Positions 1 to 12,982 are shown, counted from the stretch's first letter. The stretch is 64,000 nt of DNA from Mercurialis annua (GCF_937616625.2 NC_065570.1:51947665-52011664), one strand, 5' to 3'. Numbers and translations: made by a program. Notes: generated from the letters alone by a model not told the origin.

Positions 1-3000
1 GTGGGTGTAGGATTTTTGGCTCAGTACTTAATCAAACCCATGTTAGGCTTCGCTATCGCAATGGTATTTGTTGCATGTTTTTCCCATTGGTTGAGTTCCT
101 TCACCTGTATGCATTCACTTGTTCACATCACAACCTCACAAATGATTGAGTTGAGCAACAATGACAGTAAAAGCATTGATGCTGATTTTTTTTGTTGCCA
201 CTCAAATTCAAAATAACTTCCGTGACTCTAGATGCATTAAGGGGCTCCAACATCATTGAAATGATACGGCATTGTTAACTCTTCACTCTTTTAATGATGT
301 CTGGATGGCAGTGATATTGTAGGAAAATTTAATTAGCTGAAGGTAGTAATGATCCATATTTTTCCATTTGCTTTAACTTTTTTCGCACTAGGATTTTACT
401 GATCATGGAAACTCAAATTTGAATGTGCAGATTTTTTTTTTGATGTCAGAGTTAATATGTTTTTTCTATTATTTGTCTCAAAAGGTCGCCCGATAATTAC
501 TGCGCTAAAACGATCACAAAATCAATTTTCTCACGGGTCAAAATACGTATAGTTCCTGAGATATACAACATTCTGAATTTTGAAACAATTTTTTTATCAT
601 TGGCATTGATGATGATGACCTTGATTAAATTTCTGATTGCTAACAATTGCCTCTGTGATTTTCAGACTCTAAAACTGTCAGCACCTCTTGCAACTGGTCT
701 TATTTTGGTCTCATGTTGTCCTGGAGGTCAGGCATCTAATGTCGCAACCTATATATCAAAGGGAAATGTAGCGCTTTCTGTTCTCATGACAACGTGAGTG
801 CAAGTTGTATGGCTGCATACATATTTGTTGGGTTGATTCTCTGGCCAACCTATTTTAGTTTAAGAGGTTGTTGCTTACTCTGTTTTCCGATAATATGCTT
901 TCGGTTCTGAAGCCCATATTGCATTCTTAGCATAAAGAATACGCAGCCATGTGGATAACATTTTCCACAGTGAAGATACCCGGTGTGGCCAGTTTGCAAA
1001 ATAGCAGCAAATTGTCTTAGCAATCATACTCGGAATCAGCCATTAAATGTTTTTTTTATTCATCTGACTCCATTGAAGAATGCAATAGGTTGAGCTCCTT
1101 TGTTTCGAAGACTACCCAACCCTTGTACTATAATATGGTTCTTTGTCACTTGTTTTGGTCCCACTTATTGTCTTGCTAACTAGGAAAGCTGATTAAAGCA
1201 AAGGGAAACTTATGTTTTTGAATGCTTTTGTACATGGTATAGATGTCGAAATTAAGGGGTAGTTAGTTGGCTTCACTATTTTTTAGCTAACATGGTTGAC
1301 ATTTACATTAGAGACAGATTCTCATGTTGTTAGAATAAGTGGTTGCAACTTCGTGAAATATGTCTGTTAATATCTGTTAACTTTTGATTTCATTGCTATA
1401 TTTAAATCTATAACAAAAATTCTCTTGAATTCCTGTAGGTGTTCAACCATTGGAGCAATTATCATGACACCTCTCCTTACTAAGCTTCTCGCTGGTCAGC
1501 TTGTTCCGGTTGATGCTGCGGTATGTTAAACAGACTTAACCGTTGACTGCTTAAGAGCCTCTAGGCTCTTAGGACACGAGATTGATGACCGCAGACAAAT
1601 TTATTGTATGATTGATGCATCACTCGCATATACAGCTGCATAATGTTTTGGGGATTGCTAGACACTTAACCAGACCCGTATAGGCCAAAGATTTTATATA
1701 TAGCATGTCAGGTTAAGGAGTCATTGAGGTATCTTCAAGCTCCATCCAGAATAAGAAATAATGTACTTTCAGTATATGCATATTCACATCAGCTTACATT
1801 ACAACAAAGCATCAATAGCTGCAAATTCAACTGCAACATCGATATGTAAAATATGAGGGTGGTTATGTACTGTAACATGAAAATTTTTATATCAACTTTC
1901 ATTTTGTTGATATTATAACATGGGCTCTCTATATTAATTGTTGGAAATGTTTTATAAATTTATCTGCATCTACAAACACATTAATTTGTGGTTTCTGACA
2001 ACTTTCATTTTTTGACATCAATTCAGGGATTGGCTATCAGTACATTTCAGGTTGTTTTAGTACCAACTATAATTGGAGGTAACTGAAAAGTGCTTAAAAA
2101 TTGTGTTTTCAAGGGCATCGAGAATAGACGTCAATCTAATAGATTGCTCAATTTGTTTTGTGTTTAACTTGCTCTTCCTTATATGACAGTGCTAGCAAAT
2201 GAATTTTTCCCTAAATTCACTTCAAAAATAATCACTGTGACACCTTTGATTGGAGTTATTCTCACAACGCTACTCTGCGCAAGCCCTGTAAGTTATATTT
2301 AGGGATTTATTTTATGTTTTGGAATTAGTTGCTTCATTTAGGATTTACCTCAATCGCCATTTCTTAGATTGGGCAAGTTGCTGATGTCTTGAAAACTCAA
2401 GGAGCACAACTAATATTGCCCGTGGCTGCCCTACATGGTGCTGCATTTGCTATTGGTTATTGGTTGTCAAAAACATCATTTGGCGAATCCACCTCTCGTA
2501 CTATATCCATAGAATGTGGGATGCAGGTAAATGTTAAGATGAAGTTTTCAAGTCGGTTACTATATTTTGTGGATATAACACTACCACTTTCACCCCCCAC
2601 AATACAAGTTTGCTTCTTCTGATGCTTATGTTATACAATTGACATGTTTAAATATGACTATATGCAAGAGCGTATCACTCGTTTGCTTTGATTACAGCTG
2701 TTTGGTTATTAGAAAAATGAAGTGAACATATGAAACGATATATGGAACAGTGCCATATGAAACACATAGTTGGCCGAAGTGTAGCCATGCATCTTACGTT
2801 TAGAATATGTAGAAAATAAAAGTCTCAACTGTTGTTGCATACTGACTAATGACTACTGGTTAGCTTTTCAACTATCATGAACTAAGATACCTTAGTGAGC
2901 AATACACAAATATCATTATTTGGCAATTCATCTGTTAGTCTAAGCCACAAAATGTTCAATTTTATATTTGAATATTCACTCTAGTAAATATATTGCTGGA

Positions 3001-3569
3001 TACATGTTGCTTAGGGTTGGTGTTAATAAGTTAATATATCTGCTTGTTTATGCAGATACAACCTACACTTATTTCTTTAAGTCTCCAACTTATTTATGCT
3101 GTTTGGTTCAAATTTTTGTTGTTGAATGTGGAATTCATTTGTAAATGAATATGATTGTATTTGACTTAGAAATTATTTAGTAATTGCATATTTTAACTTC
3201 TGCAAATTTAGTCTTGGTTATAGCAAAATGAATTTATTTGCAAAGAGTTGAACCGACTCAAATAAAGGTTACTTTTCACTAACTTTGTTTCGTGCGTCTT
3301 CAGAGCTCTGCACTTGGATTTTTGCTTGCCCAAAAACATTTCACTAATCCCTTAGTGGCTGTGCCTTCTGCTGTTAGTGTTGTTTGCATGGCGGTAAGTA
3401 TTTTTACTCGACTTGCGCAGAGCTTAAATTATCTGTTTTCTTCTGGACGCTCACTGTTGTGCTGATTTTCCTTTGTAAATCTGCATTGCAGCTTGGTGGG
3501 AGTGCTCTTGCAGTGTTTTGGAGGAACATGCCAATTCCTGTTGATGACAAGGATGACTTCAAGGAATAA
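1..3569 (+). CDS. BASS2: Plastid sodium/pyruvate cotransporter, BASS2-type (3' part; 5' end outside window)
   Basis: Eight exons are visible: 1-63 (cut by the window edge), 666-793, 1439-1520, 2027-2078, 2190-2287, 2368-2526, 3304-3393 and 3492-3569, all with GT-AG introns and one continuous frame ending in TAA. The protein has the bile acid:sodium symporter (SBF) fold with membrane helices such as [18 protein letters not shown], and the family motif CCPGGQASN. The C-terminus [17 protein letters not shown] resembles BASS2, the plastid envelope carrier that brings pyruvate into the chloroplast with sodium, rather than BASS1, 3 or 4; this assignment is from memory of the family. The N-terminal transit peptide and first helices lie before the window. 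A polyadenylation-like AATAAA occurs near 3685. The segment 12-888 was duplicated downstream at 6622-7496. Confidence 0.85.
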
Positions 3570-4810
3570 AAAAACATTTCCATTGCTTAGAGAATTGTTA
3601 GCCTTTACTAGAAATTCATGGGAAAATATTTGTCTTCTATTAAGCTGTAGCATTTGCTTCCCTTTTGTGTTCAATTTAGGGAGAAATAAAGATTTTGGAT
3701 TAGCATTAAAATTGGGATCATGCTTCTGCTTGTAAGTTGAATTTTCTTAGTTTCTAGTAACAAGTCATAAAATAATTTAGAGGTCACTAGTTCATGGTAA
3801 ACATGCACTATCTTATTTGTCAATTTCTATTCAAGAGTTTTCTAATGTTAATCAAGATGCATATAAATTAAATTTTATCAATTAAAAAATTAATTGGATG
3901 TGAATATATTAAAAGTATGTTCTTTTTAAATTTAATTTGTTTTATCATTGGTTTGCTGAATTGATTGAAAAATCAAACTTTATAATAATATTATTTTATT
4001 ATATGTGTGTGTATATAATATATAAATTAATACATATACATTTGTATATAAATTTAAATTAATATAATATAAATTGAACTGTTATTTAAATTATTATCTA
4101 TATCTATATCTATCAAACCAAGCCGACCTGAAATTGACAGTAACTTTTAATTAATTGAATTGAAATTTTGTATAAATATTTGTTGTAATTTAATGTTTTT
4201 ATTTTTGATTTTAAATTTTACTAAATCAAACCCAATCCAAATGAACCCTGTTTGCTCCTAACAACATGGGGAAAAAAAAACGGAGAGCACTTTCTAACTC
4301 AAAACTTACTTAAATGCTGATTAAGAAATCAAAGCCATAAATCCTACCCTGCCCACTCATATATGATATAACTAGATGTTACTAATGCACAGCCTTTATT
4401 TCTGTATTGCTATATTTCCTAACGACATGTAATATGATTTTTTTGCTGGTAAAATATCAAAGCCATAAGCCAAAACATCCGATCTAATCTATCCTTGACG
4501 ATGAGCCTCAACGTTCAATGCTCACCACATGTTCGATGAAATGCTTAATAGAGAAGGCAGTTAAGTGTGTGTAATTTCATTTGTCTTTCTTTTGCAACTC
4601 ATCGAGTTCGTATTTCACTTGATTTAAGTTGCTGTATGTCCTTTTAATAATGATCCAGTTAATCATAATCATGCAGCTGATATGATAGGCTTGACATCTT
4701 GCGGTACTAGGCCTTCTCTAGCTTGCAGATGCACGCTATTCACTTTCTTATGTAGGCATTTTACATGTTTATTGTGACTTTAGAGAAGATCCAGTTTGCA
4801 AAAAGGACAC
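3570..4810. other. BASS2 3' flank and intergenic DNA before the PORR gene
   Basis: The first 150 bases or so are probable BASS2 3' UTR. Positions 3830-4230 are strongly AT-rich with short TA runs around 4000-4060. The rest should contain the promoter and 5' UTR of the PORR gene. No coding region or recognisable repeat was found. Confidence 0.5.
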
Positions 4811-6022
4811 ATGAGAATGAGAAGTCAGATTTTTAGACTGGTTTTGAAACACCCATTTACGGCAGCTATAACTATAAGATCCAAAACAACCTCTGCTCAG
4901 TATGTAGCGTCCAGATATAGAGATGCTACGTTTGAGAAACTTATGGAAAGGTATAAAAACCTTCTCAAAGTCATTTCTATCCAAGACCTCATTCTCGCAA
5001 ACCCCACCAAGTCCAACACCCCTCCATCAGTTTCTCTTGATTTCCTCTCCAGACTCTCCCAGACGCTTCACCTTAACCGTGGCGCCCCTTCTTTCCTCCG
5101 TAGATATCCTCACATTTTCCACATTTTCTACAATCCCACATTGTCTAAACCCTTTTGCAGATTGACCGATACTGCTCTCGAGATTTCCCGCCGAGAAGCT
5201 CAGGTTATAAGTGATTCCTTGCCTGTTGTTGTTGATCGGTTGGTTCGCCTTTTAGCATTGTCCACTACTAAATCGTTGCCTCTTCGTGCCGTCTTCAAGG
5301 TTTGGAGGGAGCTCGGGCTGCCTGATGACTTTGAGGACTCGCTCATATCCCAAAATCCGCGGCTGTTTAGATTGCGAGATGCCCATGAGCCCAATACGCA
5401 TGTTCTGGAGCTGGTGGATGAAATTCCTGACAACCATTTCACAGCGGCAGTTGAAAGTTGGAGGGTGACTGAATGTTGTAGGAAGGATTGTAGTGCTGAT
5501 AGAACCGAAATTCAATATAGTTTCAAACATCAGTATCCTCCGGGAATGTGGTTGAGTAAGAATTTCAGGGCTAAGGTCAAGGAATGGCAGAGATTACCAT
5601 ACATAGGACCCTATCAGAAATTGGAAGAGACAATAAAATCTAAAGCAGGAATTTTGAGATTCGAGAAAAGATCAGTGGCGATTGTGCATGAGTTTTTGAG
5701 TTTGACGGTGGAGAAGATGGTGGAGGTGGAGAAGATAAGCCATTTCAGAAAATGTTTCGGGATTGATTTAAACATAAGGGATTTGTTCTTGGATCATCCA
5801 GGTATATTTTATTTGTCTACCAAAGGAAAGAGACATACTGTTTTTCTCAGGGAAGCATATGAGAGGGATCTCTTAATTGATCCTAATCCAGTATATGACA
5901 TCCGGAGAAAACTTCTTGATCTTGTCATTCTGGGTCGCCGTGGTATGTTTATTGACAAATCAAAGCCTGGTGAGACTGGAAAAGATGCAGAACCCGAGTT
6001 TCAAAATGAGATCGACGAATGA
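4811..6022 (+). CDS. WTF9: PORR-domain organellar RNA splicing factor, WTF9-like
   Basis: This is an intronless gene of 403 codons. The ATG at 4811 (MRMRSQIFRL) is chosen because the frame upstream offers only non-ATG starts. Residues 1 to about 30 are basic, with many Arg, Lys and Ser, as in a mitochondrial presequence. The rest is one plant organelle RNA recognition (PORR) domain, recognisable from stretches such as LMERYKNLLKVISIQDLIL, LPLRAVFKVWRELGLP, YPPGMWLSKNFRAKVKEWQ, VEKISHFRKCFGIDLNIRDL and DPNPVYDIRRKLLDLVILG. PORR proteins bind group II introns; WTF9 of Arabidopsis is needed for splicing of mitochondrial rpl2 and ccmFC. The gene lies head-to-tail after BASS2. Older databases wrongly call such proteins ubiquitin carboxyl-terminal hydrolases. 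Family membership is firm; the exact orthologue is inferred. Confidence 0.9.
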   Translation: MRMRSQIFRLVLKHPFTAAITIRSKTTSAQYVASRYRDATFEKLMERYKNLLKVISIQDLILANPTKSNTPPSVSLDFLSRLSQTLHLNRGAPSFLRRYPHIFHIFYNPTLSKPFCRLTDTALEISRREAQVISDSLPVVVDRLVRLLALSTTKSLPLRAVFKVWRELGLPDDFEDSLISQNPRLFRLRDAHEPNTHVLELVDEIPDNHFTAAVESWRVTECCRKDCSADRTEIQYSFKHQYPPGMWLSKNFRAKVKEWQRLPYIGPYQKLEETIKSKAGILRFEKRSVAIVHEFLSLTVEKMVEVEKISHFRKCFGIDLNIRDLFLDHPGIFYLSTKGKRHTVFLREAYERDLLIDPNPVYDIRRKLLDLVILGRRGMFIDKSKPGETGKDAEPEFQNEIDE

Positions 6023-6621
6023 AATCATGAATCATTATGTTTATGTTTATGTGCCATTTACCATTATGTTCATTTTCATGGATAGCAAACATGACAATTG
6101 GTATTTGGTATCATGCTATAACTTCACTGGTTGGCTTCAGCTGGATAAAAAGCAGCAGTTATCTGGGATTCTGGGTATGTTTCGTTCTTGCTATTACATT
6201 TATTTGATTTCTAGGTGTTTGTTTAAATCACTATTTCCTTTTCTATGAGCTGCTTGCTTTTTCATTTGATGATTTTAGTGTTCAAGTATGTGGCTGTTAA
6301 TCAATTCTGCTGTGCATTTGAACGATCAGATATAAGAAATGGAATTTCCTTGCCTGGCAATGGAAGAATTTCTCCAATACAGTCTCAGAGCAACCCAATC
6401 GTTGCTGTTGGTGCCCCTTTGCATGTCATTCAAACTTCTCGGTATCTAACTCTAACCCGAGTTTTTTTATCAAGAGAAGACTCTTGTTTTTAAGTCAAAA
6501 TTTTGAGTCAGCTTAATTATGTAATAATTGTATTTGCAGAGGCTAAATTAACTTGGTTCGCTGTGATCGGTGTTTCTAGTAGTAGTATGACTTCTTAGGC
6601 ACTACCTAGCACCTGAACAAT
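6023..6621. other. 3' UTR and flank of the PORR gene
   Basis: The DNA is T-rich and carries no convincing reading frame. Possible intron-like GT/AG sites (about 6174 and 6538) hint at a spliced 3' UTR, but this is not provable from sequence. It ends abruptly at 6622 where similarity to the BASS2 gene begins. Confidence 0.35.
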
Positions 6622-7496
6622 ATTTTTGGCTCAGTACATAATCAAACCCATGTTAGGCTTCGCTATCGCTGGTATTGGTTACATGTTTTCCCCATTGGTT
6701 GAGTTCCTTCACCTGTATGCATTCACCTGTTCACAACCTCACAAATGATGAGTTGAGCAACAATGACAATAACAGCATTGATGCTAATTTTTTTTGCCAC
6801 TCAATATCAAAAAACTTCCTCAACTCTATATGCATTAAGGGGATCCGAGATCTTTATAATGATAAAATGAATCAGCATTGTTAACTCGTCACTCTTTTAC
6901 TGATGTCTGGATGGAAGTAATATTGTACCGAAATTTAATTAGCTGAAGGTAGCAGTTAGTCATCCATATTTTTCCATTTGCTTAAATTTTGTTGTCACTG
7001 GGATTTTACTGATCATGGAAACATGAATTTGAATGTGCGTTTTTGTTTTTGATGCCCTACTTGATATGATTTTTCAATATTTGTCTCCAAGGGTCACACA
7101 TATACTTGGAAGTAGGTATAAGGTTCCAGTTACACTAAAATTCTATAACGAGCACAAAATCAATTTTTCTCGTGGGTCAAAATACGTTCTAGTTTCCTGA
7201 GATATGCAACATTCTTAATGTCGAAACGACGTTTAATCATTGGAATTAATGATGATGACCTTGATTGAAGTTCTGATTGCTAACAACTGCCTCTGTGATT
7301 TTCAGACTCAAAAACTGTCAGCACCTCTTGCAACTGGTCGATTTTGGTCTCATGTTGTTCTGGAGTCAGGCATCTAATGTTGCAACCTATATATCAATAT
7401 GTGAGTGCAAGTTGTATGGATGGATACATATATGTTAGGTTAATTCTCTGGCCAAACTTATTTTAGTTTAAGTGGTTGTTGCTTTATCTGTTTTCT
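6622..7496 (+). pseudogene. Broken partial duplicate of BASS2 (two exons and flanking introns)
   Basis: This stretch matches positions 12-888 of the same window in the same orientation, introns included, so it arose by DNA duplication and not through RNA. Similarity starts inside the first visible BASS2 exon and stops in the second intron. The copy cannot code. The first exon end is altered (GCAATG has become GCTG), the second exon carries small deletions after CAACTGG and in CTGGAGTCAGG that shift frame, and about 30 bases including the exon end and splice donor are missing after ATATATCAA near 7397. Scattered substitutions indicate that the event is not recent. It sits just after the PORR gene, about 6.6 kb from its source. 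Confidence 0.88.
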
Positions 7497-8257
7497 TATT
7501 ATTTAGTAACTAAAAATTAATTGAAAAATTATTGAAAAAACAGGGAGCTTTCTCTCTTTAGAAGACATTCTATCTTTCTATTTTTTTTAACAGTTAGGGG
7601 TGTCCAAATATGGGTTATACAGACCATGAACTTTGGATGTGATAATATTTCTAGGGTAAAATTGATCATCCAAAAGTTTTTTTAAAATTTTGGCTCACTA
7701 AAAAAATGAACATTTCAAAATTTATAACCCACATTAACCCGAGTTGTGTTCTTGGTTTAAAGCTTCGCTGGGGTGTAGAAAAACGATTTCTCGGCCTTTG
7801 ACTAAAAATTTATTACTACTACACCTCTATTTGAATAAACTAAGTTTATATGATTTTGAGCGGTTTGGTGTCTTTTTTTGCTACATTTATTGCTTTATTT
7901 GTTTTACTGTTAATTTTTTGTTTTAAATTTATAATCCTTGATGAACTCAGATTAGTTCATTGAAGTATAATTGAAACAAAGCGTGAGAAAAGTGAGAGTT
8001 AAAAATATAAACTGTTAAGAGATTTTTAATATTTGAATTCTTTTTATTTATTGTAACAATTAAAATTTTTTATTTTTAAAATTTTATTTGTTGTGTTATT
8101 TACTCTAGTAAGTCATTTATTTAGTTTAGTTGTATTTTTTTTTGTATCACTAGATTTATGTTGTATTTTATTTTTTTTGTATCAATAGATTTACGTTGTA
8201 TTTTAATACAACATATTTCCAAAAATTATTAAAATTAATCATTAAAGACACGATAGG
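7497..8257. other. AT-rich intergenic DNA with a short tandem duplication
   Basis: No gene is visible. At about 8125-8205 a unit of roughly 38 bases containing ATTTATGTTGTATTTTA (or ATTTACG in the second copy) occurs twice in tandem. The remainder is low-complexity A/T sequence. Confidence 0.4.
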
Positions 8258-10504
8258 CCCTTCCTATAGCTTAATACATCATTTGACCTATAAATTTTAC
8301 CATTTTATTCTCTGCGACATTTAAACTAATTTAGTGTTCGATTGGACCTCTTAACTCTCTTTTCTGTTCTATTTAACCCCTCATTCGAAACGTGCACACA
8401 ACGCGCGCTGACGTGGATGAAATTACTGACATGGCTTTGCTGACATGGGGTTAAATTAAGAGGTCCAATGTAACAGTAAAATAGTCTAGAGGTCATAGAG
8501 AATAAAAGAATAAAGTTTAGGGGTCAAAAAATAAATTAAACCTAAATATATTTTTTTATTTAAAATAAAAAGTAATGTACTTTATATATTATTTGAAAAA
8601 AATTATTTAAGCTTAATTACTTTAAAAATCATGAAATTTAGCGTTTTTTCAATTTTAACACAAATTTGAAAAATTCAGAAGTGATTGAAAAGTTAGAAAT
8701 TGCAAAAAATTAAAAGCTGCTATATTAAAAAATTTAAAATTGGAAATTCGTAGAACACAGTAAAAATTATAATTTTTTAAACAATTAAATCTTTATTTAG
8801 TATCATCACAGTATAGTAAATTTATATATTTTATAATATCGTTAAAAATAGACAAACTCCTTGTATCATTATTGAAATGTAAACAAATATTTACATGTAT
8901 AATAAGTTATATCATGTAATTATTTGACTAAATTACTATATTTTTTATTTCTATTGTCGTTAACAATTTATAAAAATATTATTAAGATTAAAAATAAATT
9001 TATTTAAAAAAAAGTATATGTGATCGTATATAAATTAATTTATATGCTTCTAATCATTCATGCTAGACATATAATGGTTGAAAATTAAAATAATTGTATT
9101 TCCGAGGAGGTAAAAATTAAAAATTTGAAGATGCAGTAGGAAAATAAAAATGGTTCAGGGGTCAAATAGAACCAAATAGTATAGTTTAGGGGTTAAATAA
9201 AACAATTTATGCCTTTTAATTATCTTTCACGCGCTTCAAAACGCTTGAAAACATATGCTTTTGCCATGGCTTAATACATCATTTGACCCCTAAACTATAC
9301 ACTTTTATTCTCTGAGACTCTTAAACTAATTTGATATTCTATTGGACCTCATAACTTTATTTTTTGTTCTATTTAACCCGTCAACTGTAATTTTTTTATC
9401 GATCTGACCTTTTTCATCCAACGTGGCAAAAACGCGTGTTTTCAAACGCTTTGAAGCGCGTGAAGGATAATTAAAATGCATAAATTGTTCTATTGAACCC
9501 CCTAACTACACTATTTTGTTCTATTGGACCCCTGAACTTATTTTATTATCCTATTGCACCTTCAAATTTTTAATTTTTACCCATTTAACCTTCTCGAAAA
9601 TACAATTATTTAACTTCTATCCATTTAATCTTCTAGAAAAATAAAAAAATATTGAAATTTAGTCAAATAATTACATAATATAACTTCTTATACATGTAAA
9701 TATTTGTTTACATTTCAATAATGATAAAAGAAGCTTTGTCTGTTTTTAACGATATTATAAAATATATGAATTTACTATACTGTGATAATATTAAAAAAAG
9801 ACTAATTTTTTAAAAAAATAATAATTTTTAGTGTGTTTCACGAATTTCCAATTATAAAAAATTTAATACACCAGCTTTTAATTTTTTGCAATTTCGAATT
9901 TTTAAATCAATTCTGAATTTTTTTAATTTGTGTTAAAATTGAAAAATACGCTAAATTTCATGATTTTTAAATCCTTAAATGATTTTTTCAAATAATATGT
10001 AAAGTACATCATTTTTTATTTTAAATTAAAAAAATATTTAGACTTAATATTTTTTTTGACCCCTAACCTTACCCTTTTATTTCCTATGACCTCTAAACTA
10101 TTTTAGTGTTCCATTGGACCTCTTAACTATTTTTTTATTCTATTTAACCTCATGTCAGCAAAGCCATGTCAGCAATTTTATCCACGTCATCGCGTGTGGT
10201 GTGCACATTCCGAATGAGGGGTTAAATAGAACAAAAAAAAGAGTTAAGAGGTCCAAAAGAATACGAAATTAGTTTAGAGGTCGCAGAGAATAAAATGGTA
10301 TAGTTTAGGGGTCAAATGATGTATTTAGCCCTTTTGCCATACTGGACGAAAAAGGTCAGATCGGCAAAAAAGTTGCAGTTGAGGGGTTAAATAAAATAAA
10401 AAAGAAGTTAAGAAATCTAATAGAATACAAAATTAGTTTAAGAGTTTCAGAGAATAAAAGTGTATAGTTTAAAAGTCAAATGATGTATTAAGCCCCCTTC
10501 CTAT
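8258..10504. mobile_element. Compound fold-back transposon (Mutator-like MITE) with 9-10 bp target duplication
   Basis: The element at 8268-10494 is flanked by CCCTTCCTAT at 8258-8267 and again at 10495-10504. Its outer ends are inverted (AGCTTAATACATC left; GATGTATTAAGCC right). Inside are two interlocked inverted repeats: 8268-9262 pairs with 9424-10331, while 9263-9423 pairs with 10332-10494. All four segment boundaries carry the same terminus, GGCTTAATACATCATTTG or its complement. The sequence lacks any transposase reading frame. A target duplication of 9-10 bp is typical of the Mutator superfamily, so it is assigned there by inference. The long arms of about 0.9-1 kb could form a hairpin RNA if transcribed. 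Confidence 0.8.
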
Positions 10505-11649
10505 CTTAATGATGATGCATCCTTAACTTCTTTTGTTTTTTGGTATTGTTTGAGTTTAGAATTTTAAAATTCATGGGTTAAATGAGATTTATAAAATATG
10601 GAATTTGTAAATTTATAAATTCCTTCGTTTACGGAGCTGAAGTTTCTAACTAGTATGAATGCGCTAATTTTGGCCGGAAAAGATCCAATTTCCGGTCATT
10701 TCTCGGTGAACATAATCTGTTATAATCTCTTCGATCCCTTCATTTATATGTCTTAGAGTCTAAAATTCATAGTTTCATAAGATATGTATTTTTTTTTGAG
10801 AAAAATTCAGAAGATATATTTCAAATAATTAAAGTTTAACACACCATCATTTGTAGATTGATTTCGACTTGAGGTGCAAGGTTCGTGCGTTGTGCTAAGG
10901 ATTCACCAAACTTATCAATCCTTGTCGGCACACTCAAAGTATCAAATTGATGTGAATTTTCATGAGTCAAATTCATAACTACTCCCCCGTTCAATTCTCA
11001 TCAAATTTGTTAATTAAATTTTCCATTAACTTTTTTCTTTTTCCATTCTGCCTTAAATTTTAGCCTCTTACAAATAAACACCTGCAGCTGCCAACCACTA
11101 TCTCCTTGCATTTTAGGCAAAAGATAAAAAAAATTACTACACTTTTTAGTTTCATATAAATATTGTCATGTAGTAAAAAAAAATACATATTAACTCCTGT
11201 GCTCAATTTTTTTAGTACAAATAAATCATGACGCTAACTGAGAGTTAACTCTGTTATAATTTAAAGCAAAAAGACAATCATCATACTTATTAAAAAGATA
11301 AATATAATCCTATAAAAAATAAAAAATAAAATATTAAATATTATATTTGTTTTTTGGATAATTGTATCCCTGCTTAATAATGGTATATATATATTATAAT
11401 TTTAAAAATTTCATGCATATATATTTATAATATTTTAAATATAAAAATATTTTTCATTCAATCATGTTTTATATAAATTATTATTTTCTTAATAATTTTT
11501 TAATATATTTATGTATATACTAAAAATATTTTACATGTATAATAACATTAAAATTTACTCATACTACTACTATATATATTTATACAAGTTATTTTAATAA
11601 AAATATTAAATAATATTAAATATATGTATGACTAGTGTGTTAATACATC

Positions 11650-11705
<56 letters not shown>

Positions 11706-11706
11706 T
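11650..11706. repeat. ATT trinucleotide microsatellite
   Basis: About 18 consecutive TTA/ATT units. A reading frame across it codes for a run of isoleucines and is an artefact of the repeat. Confidence 0.95.
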
Positions 11707-12124
11707 TATTTAGAATTGTTTTAGTAAAATATAAATATTGTATTAAATTTATATATGATTTTTTTAATAAACATCTCATATTATATTTTTATTATATTTT
11801 AGTATTTCTATGCGCGTGCGCACATATATATAATTGTTAAATTTTAAAAATACGAGAGCTTAATTATGGCTAAAAAAATAAAAGAGCTTATCTGTACTTT
11901 TTATAAAAAAATTGAGATTTTTTTTGCTTATACCTTTTTTATATATCTTTTGCTTTAAATTATAACGGTAGCTCTCCTTAAGCATTATTATTTATTTGTA
12001 CCAAAAAATTGAATACAAACATTTACAAGTACTTTTTTTTTACTAAAGGATGATATTAGTACATAATTAAAAAAGAACATCAAAGAATTTATTTAACCAC
12101 ATTTTTTTATCTAAAGGTGTTATG

Positions 12125-12290
12125 GAACTATTTGTTTACCGATATATTCATATTTTGTAATCTCCTTTTAGACTCACGTTATGACTGTTTTAATGGACTT
12201 TAGATGGGTAAACGCATATTTAATGGGAGGTTAAACTCACGACCTTAATATTGTTTTGTACGGTACTTATACCATTTGAGCTATAAAGTA
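12125..12290 (-). mobile_element. SINE-like remnant (tRNA-derived head)
   Basis: Read on the minus strand, the head has an A-box-like TAGCTCAAATGG (near 12282) followed about 35 bases later by a B-box-like GGTCGTGAGTTTAACCTC (near 12243-12226). This is the internal polymerase III promoter layout of plant tRNA-derived SINEs. No clear A-tail or target duplication was recognised, so it is probably old and truncated. Confidence 0.45.
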
Positions 12291-12982
12291 TTATATATAA
12301 ACCTTTAATTTCTTTTATTTTAGCGTTTTATTATTTAGTTTAATGATAATTTTTAAAATTATTCAACTAATATTAATTTATTTACATATTTTTGATTTAG
12401 TTTGATCTAAAATTTATTATATATTAAACTAATGATTACATTTTACTAAATTACCAAGTATTTATATTATAATCGTAAATTATTGATTATTATAAATTTA
12501 AATTCATTGTTTTGATTTTTTTAAAGATATAGTCTGAAGTTAAAGATTATTAAAACATAAAATTAAAAGACAAGAAAAAGATAGCGCAGACATTCTAGAA
12601 TTCATATATTGAAGAAATTGTTTTATCATAATATAATATACATGATTAATAATTGTAAAAAGAATTTGTTGCTTACGAAGATTATTGTCATCATCCAATT
12701 TCTCCTCAAAATAAAAAGTGGTGGCAGGCAGCCATTCTTCATAAATCATAATTGATTAATTTTAGGACTAAAAAGTTCTATTTTCTTCTTGGAAATCGTA
12801 AAAAAAGGAACGTGTTTTTTTTTTAAAAAAAATTAAAGAATCTGACCAATTTGTATTTTTGTTTCCCCCGACTGACATTCTTTGTTTCTTGATTCTCAGT
12901 TCTCGGTTCTCATCCCTTTTCATCACCCATTTCTTGATTTTAATTGATCAGTAAAAAGCATTTTTAAAAGAAGAGAAAAATC

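Larger units (their letters stand above)
10505..12982. other. AT-rich intergenic DNA upstream of LEUNIG
   Basis: It contains an ATT microsatellite and a SINE-like remnant (listed separately) in otherwise low-complexity A/T-rich sequence. Positions 12870-12982 are pyrimidine-rich (runs of TTCTTGATT and TTCTCGGTTCTC), as expected for the 5' UTR of LEUNIG. No coding region was found. Confidence 0.5.

Noticed and set aside
4796..4810. Five extra codons at the start of the PORR protein
   Set aside because: The frame extends upstream only through a TTG; the first ATG is at 4811.
11628..11840. Open frame with a long isoleucine run
   Set aside because: Product of the ATT microsatellite; no start context, homology or splice support.
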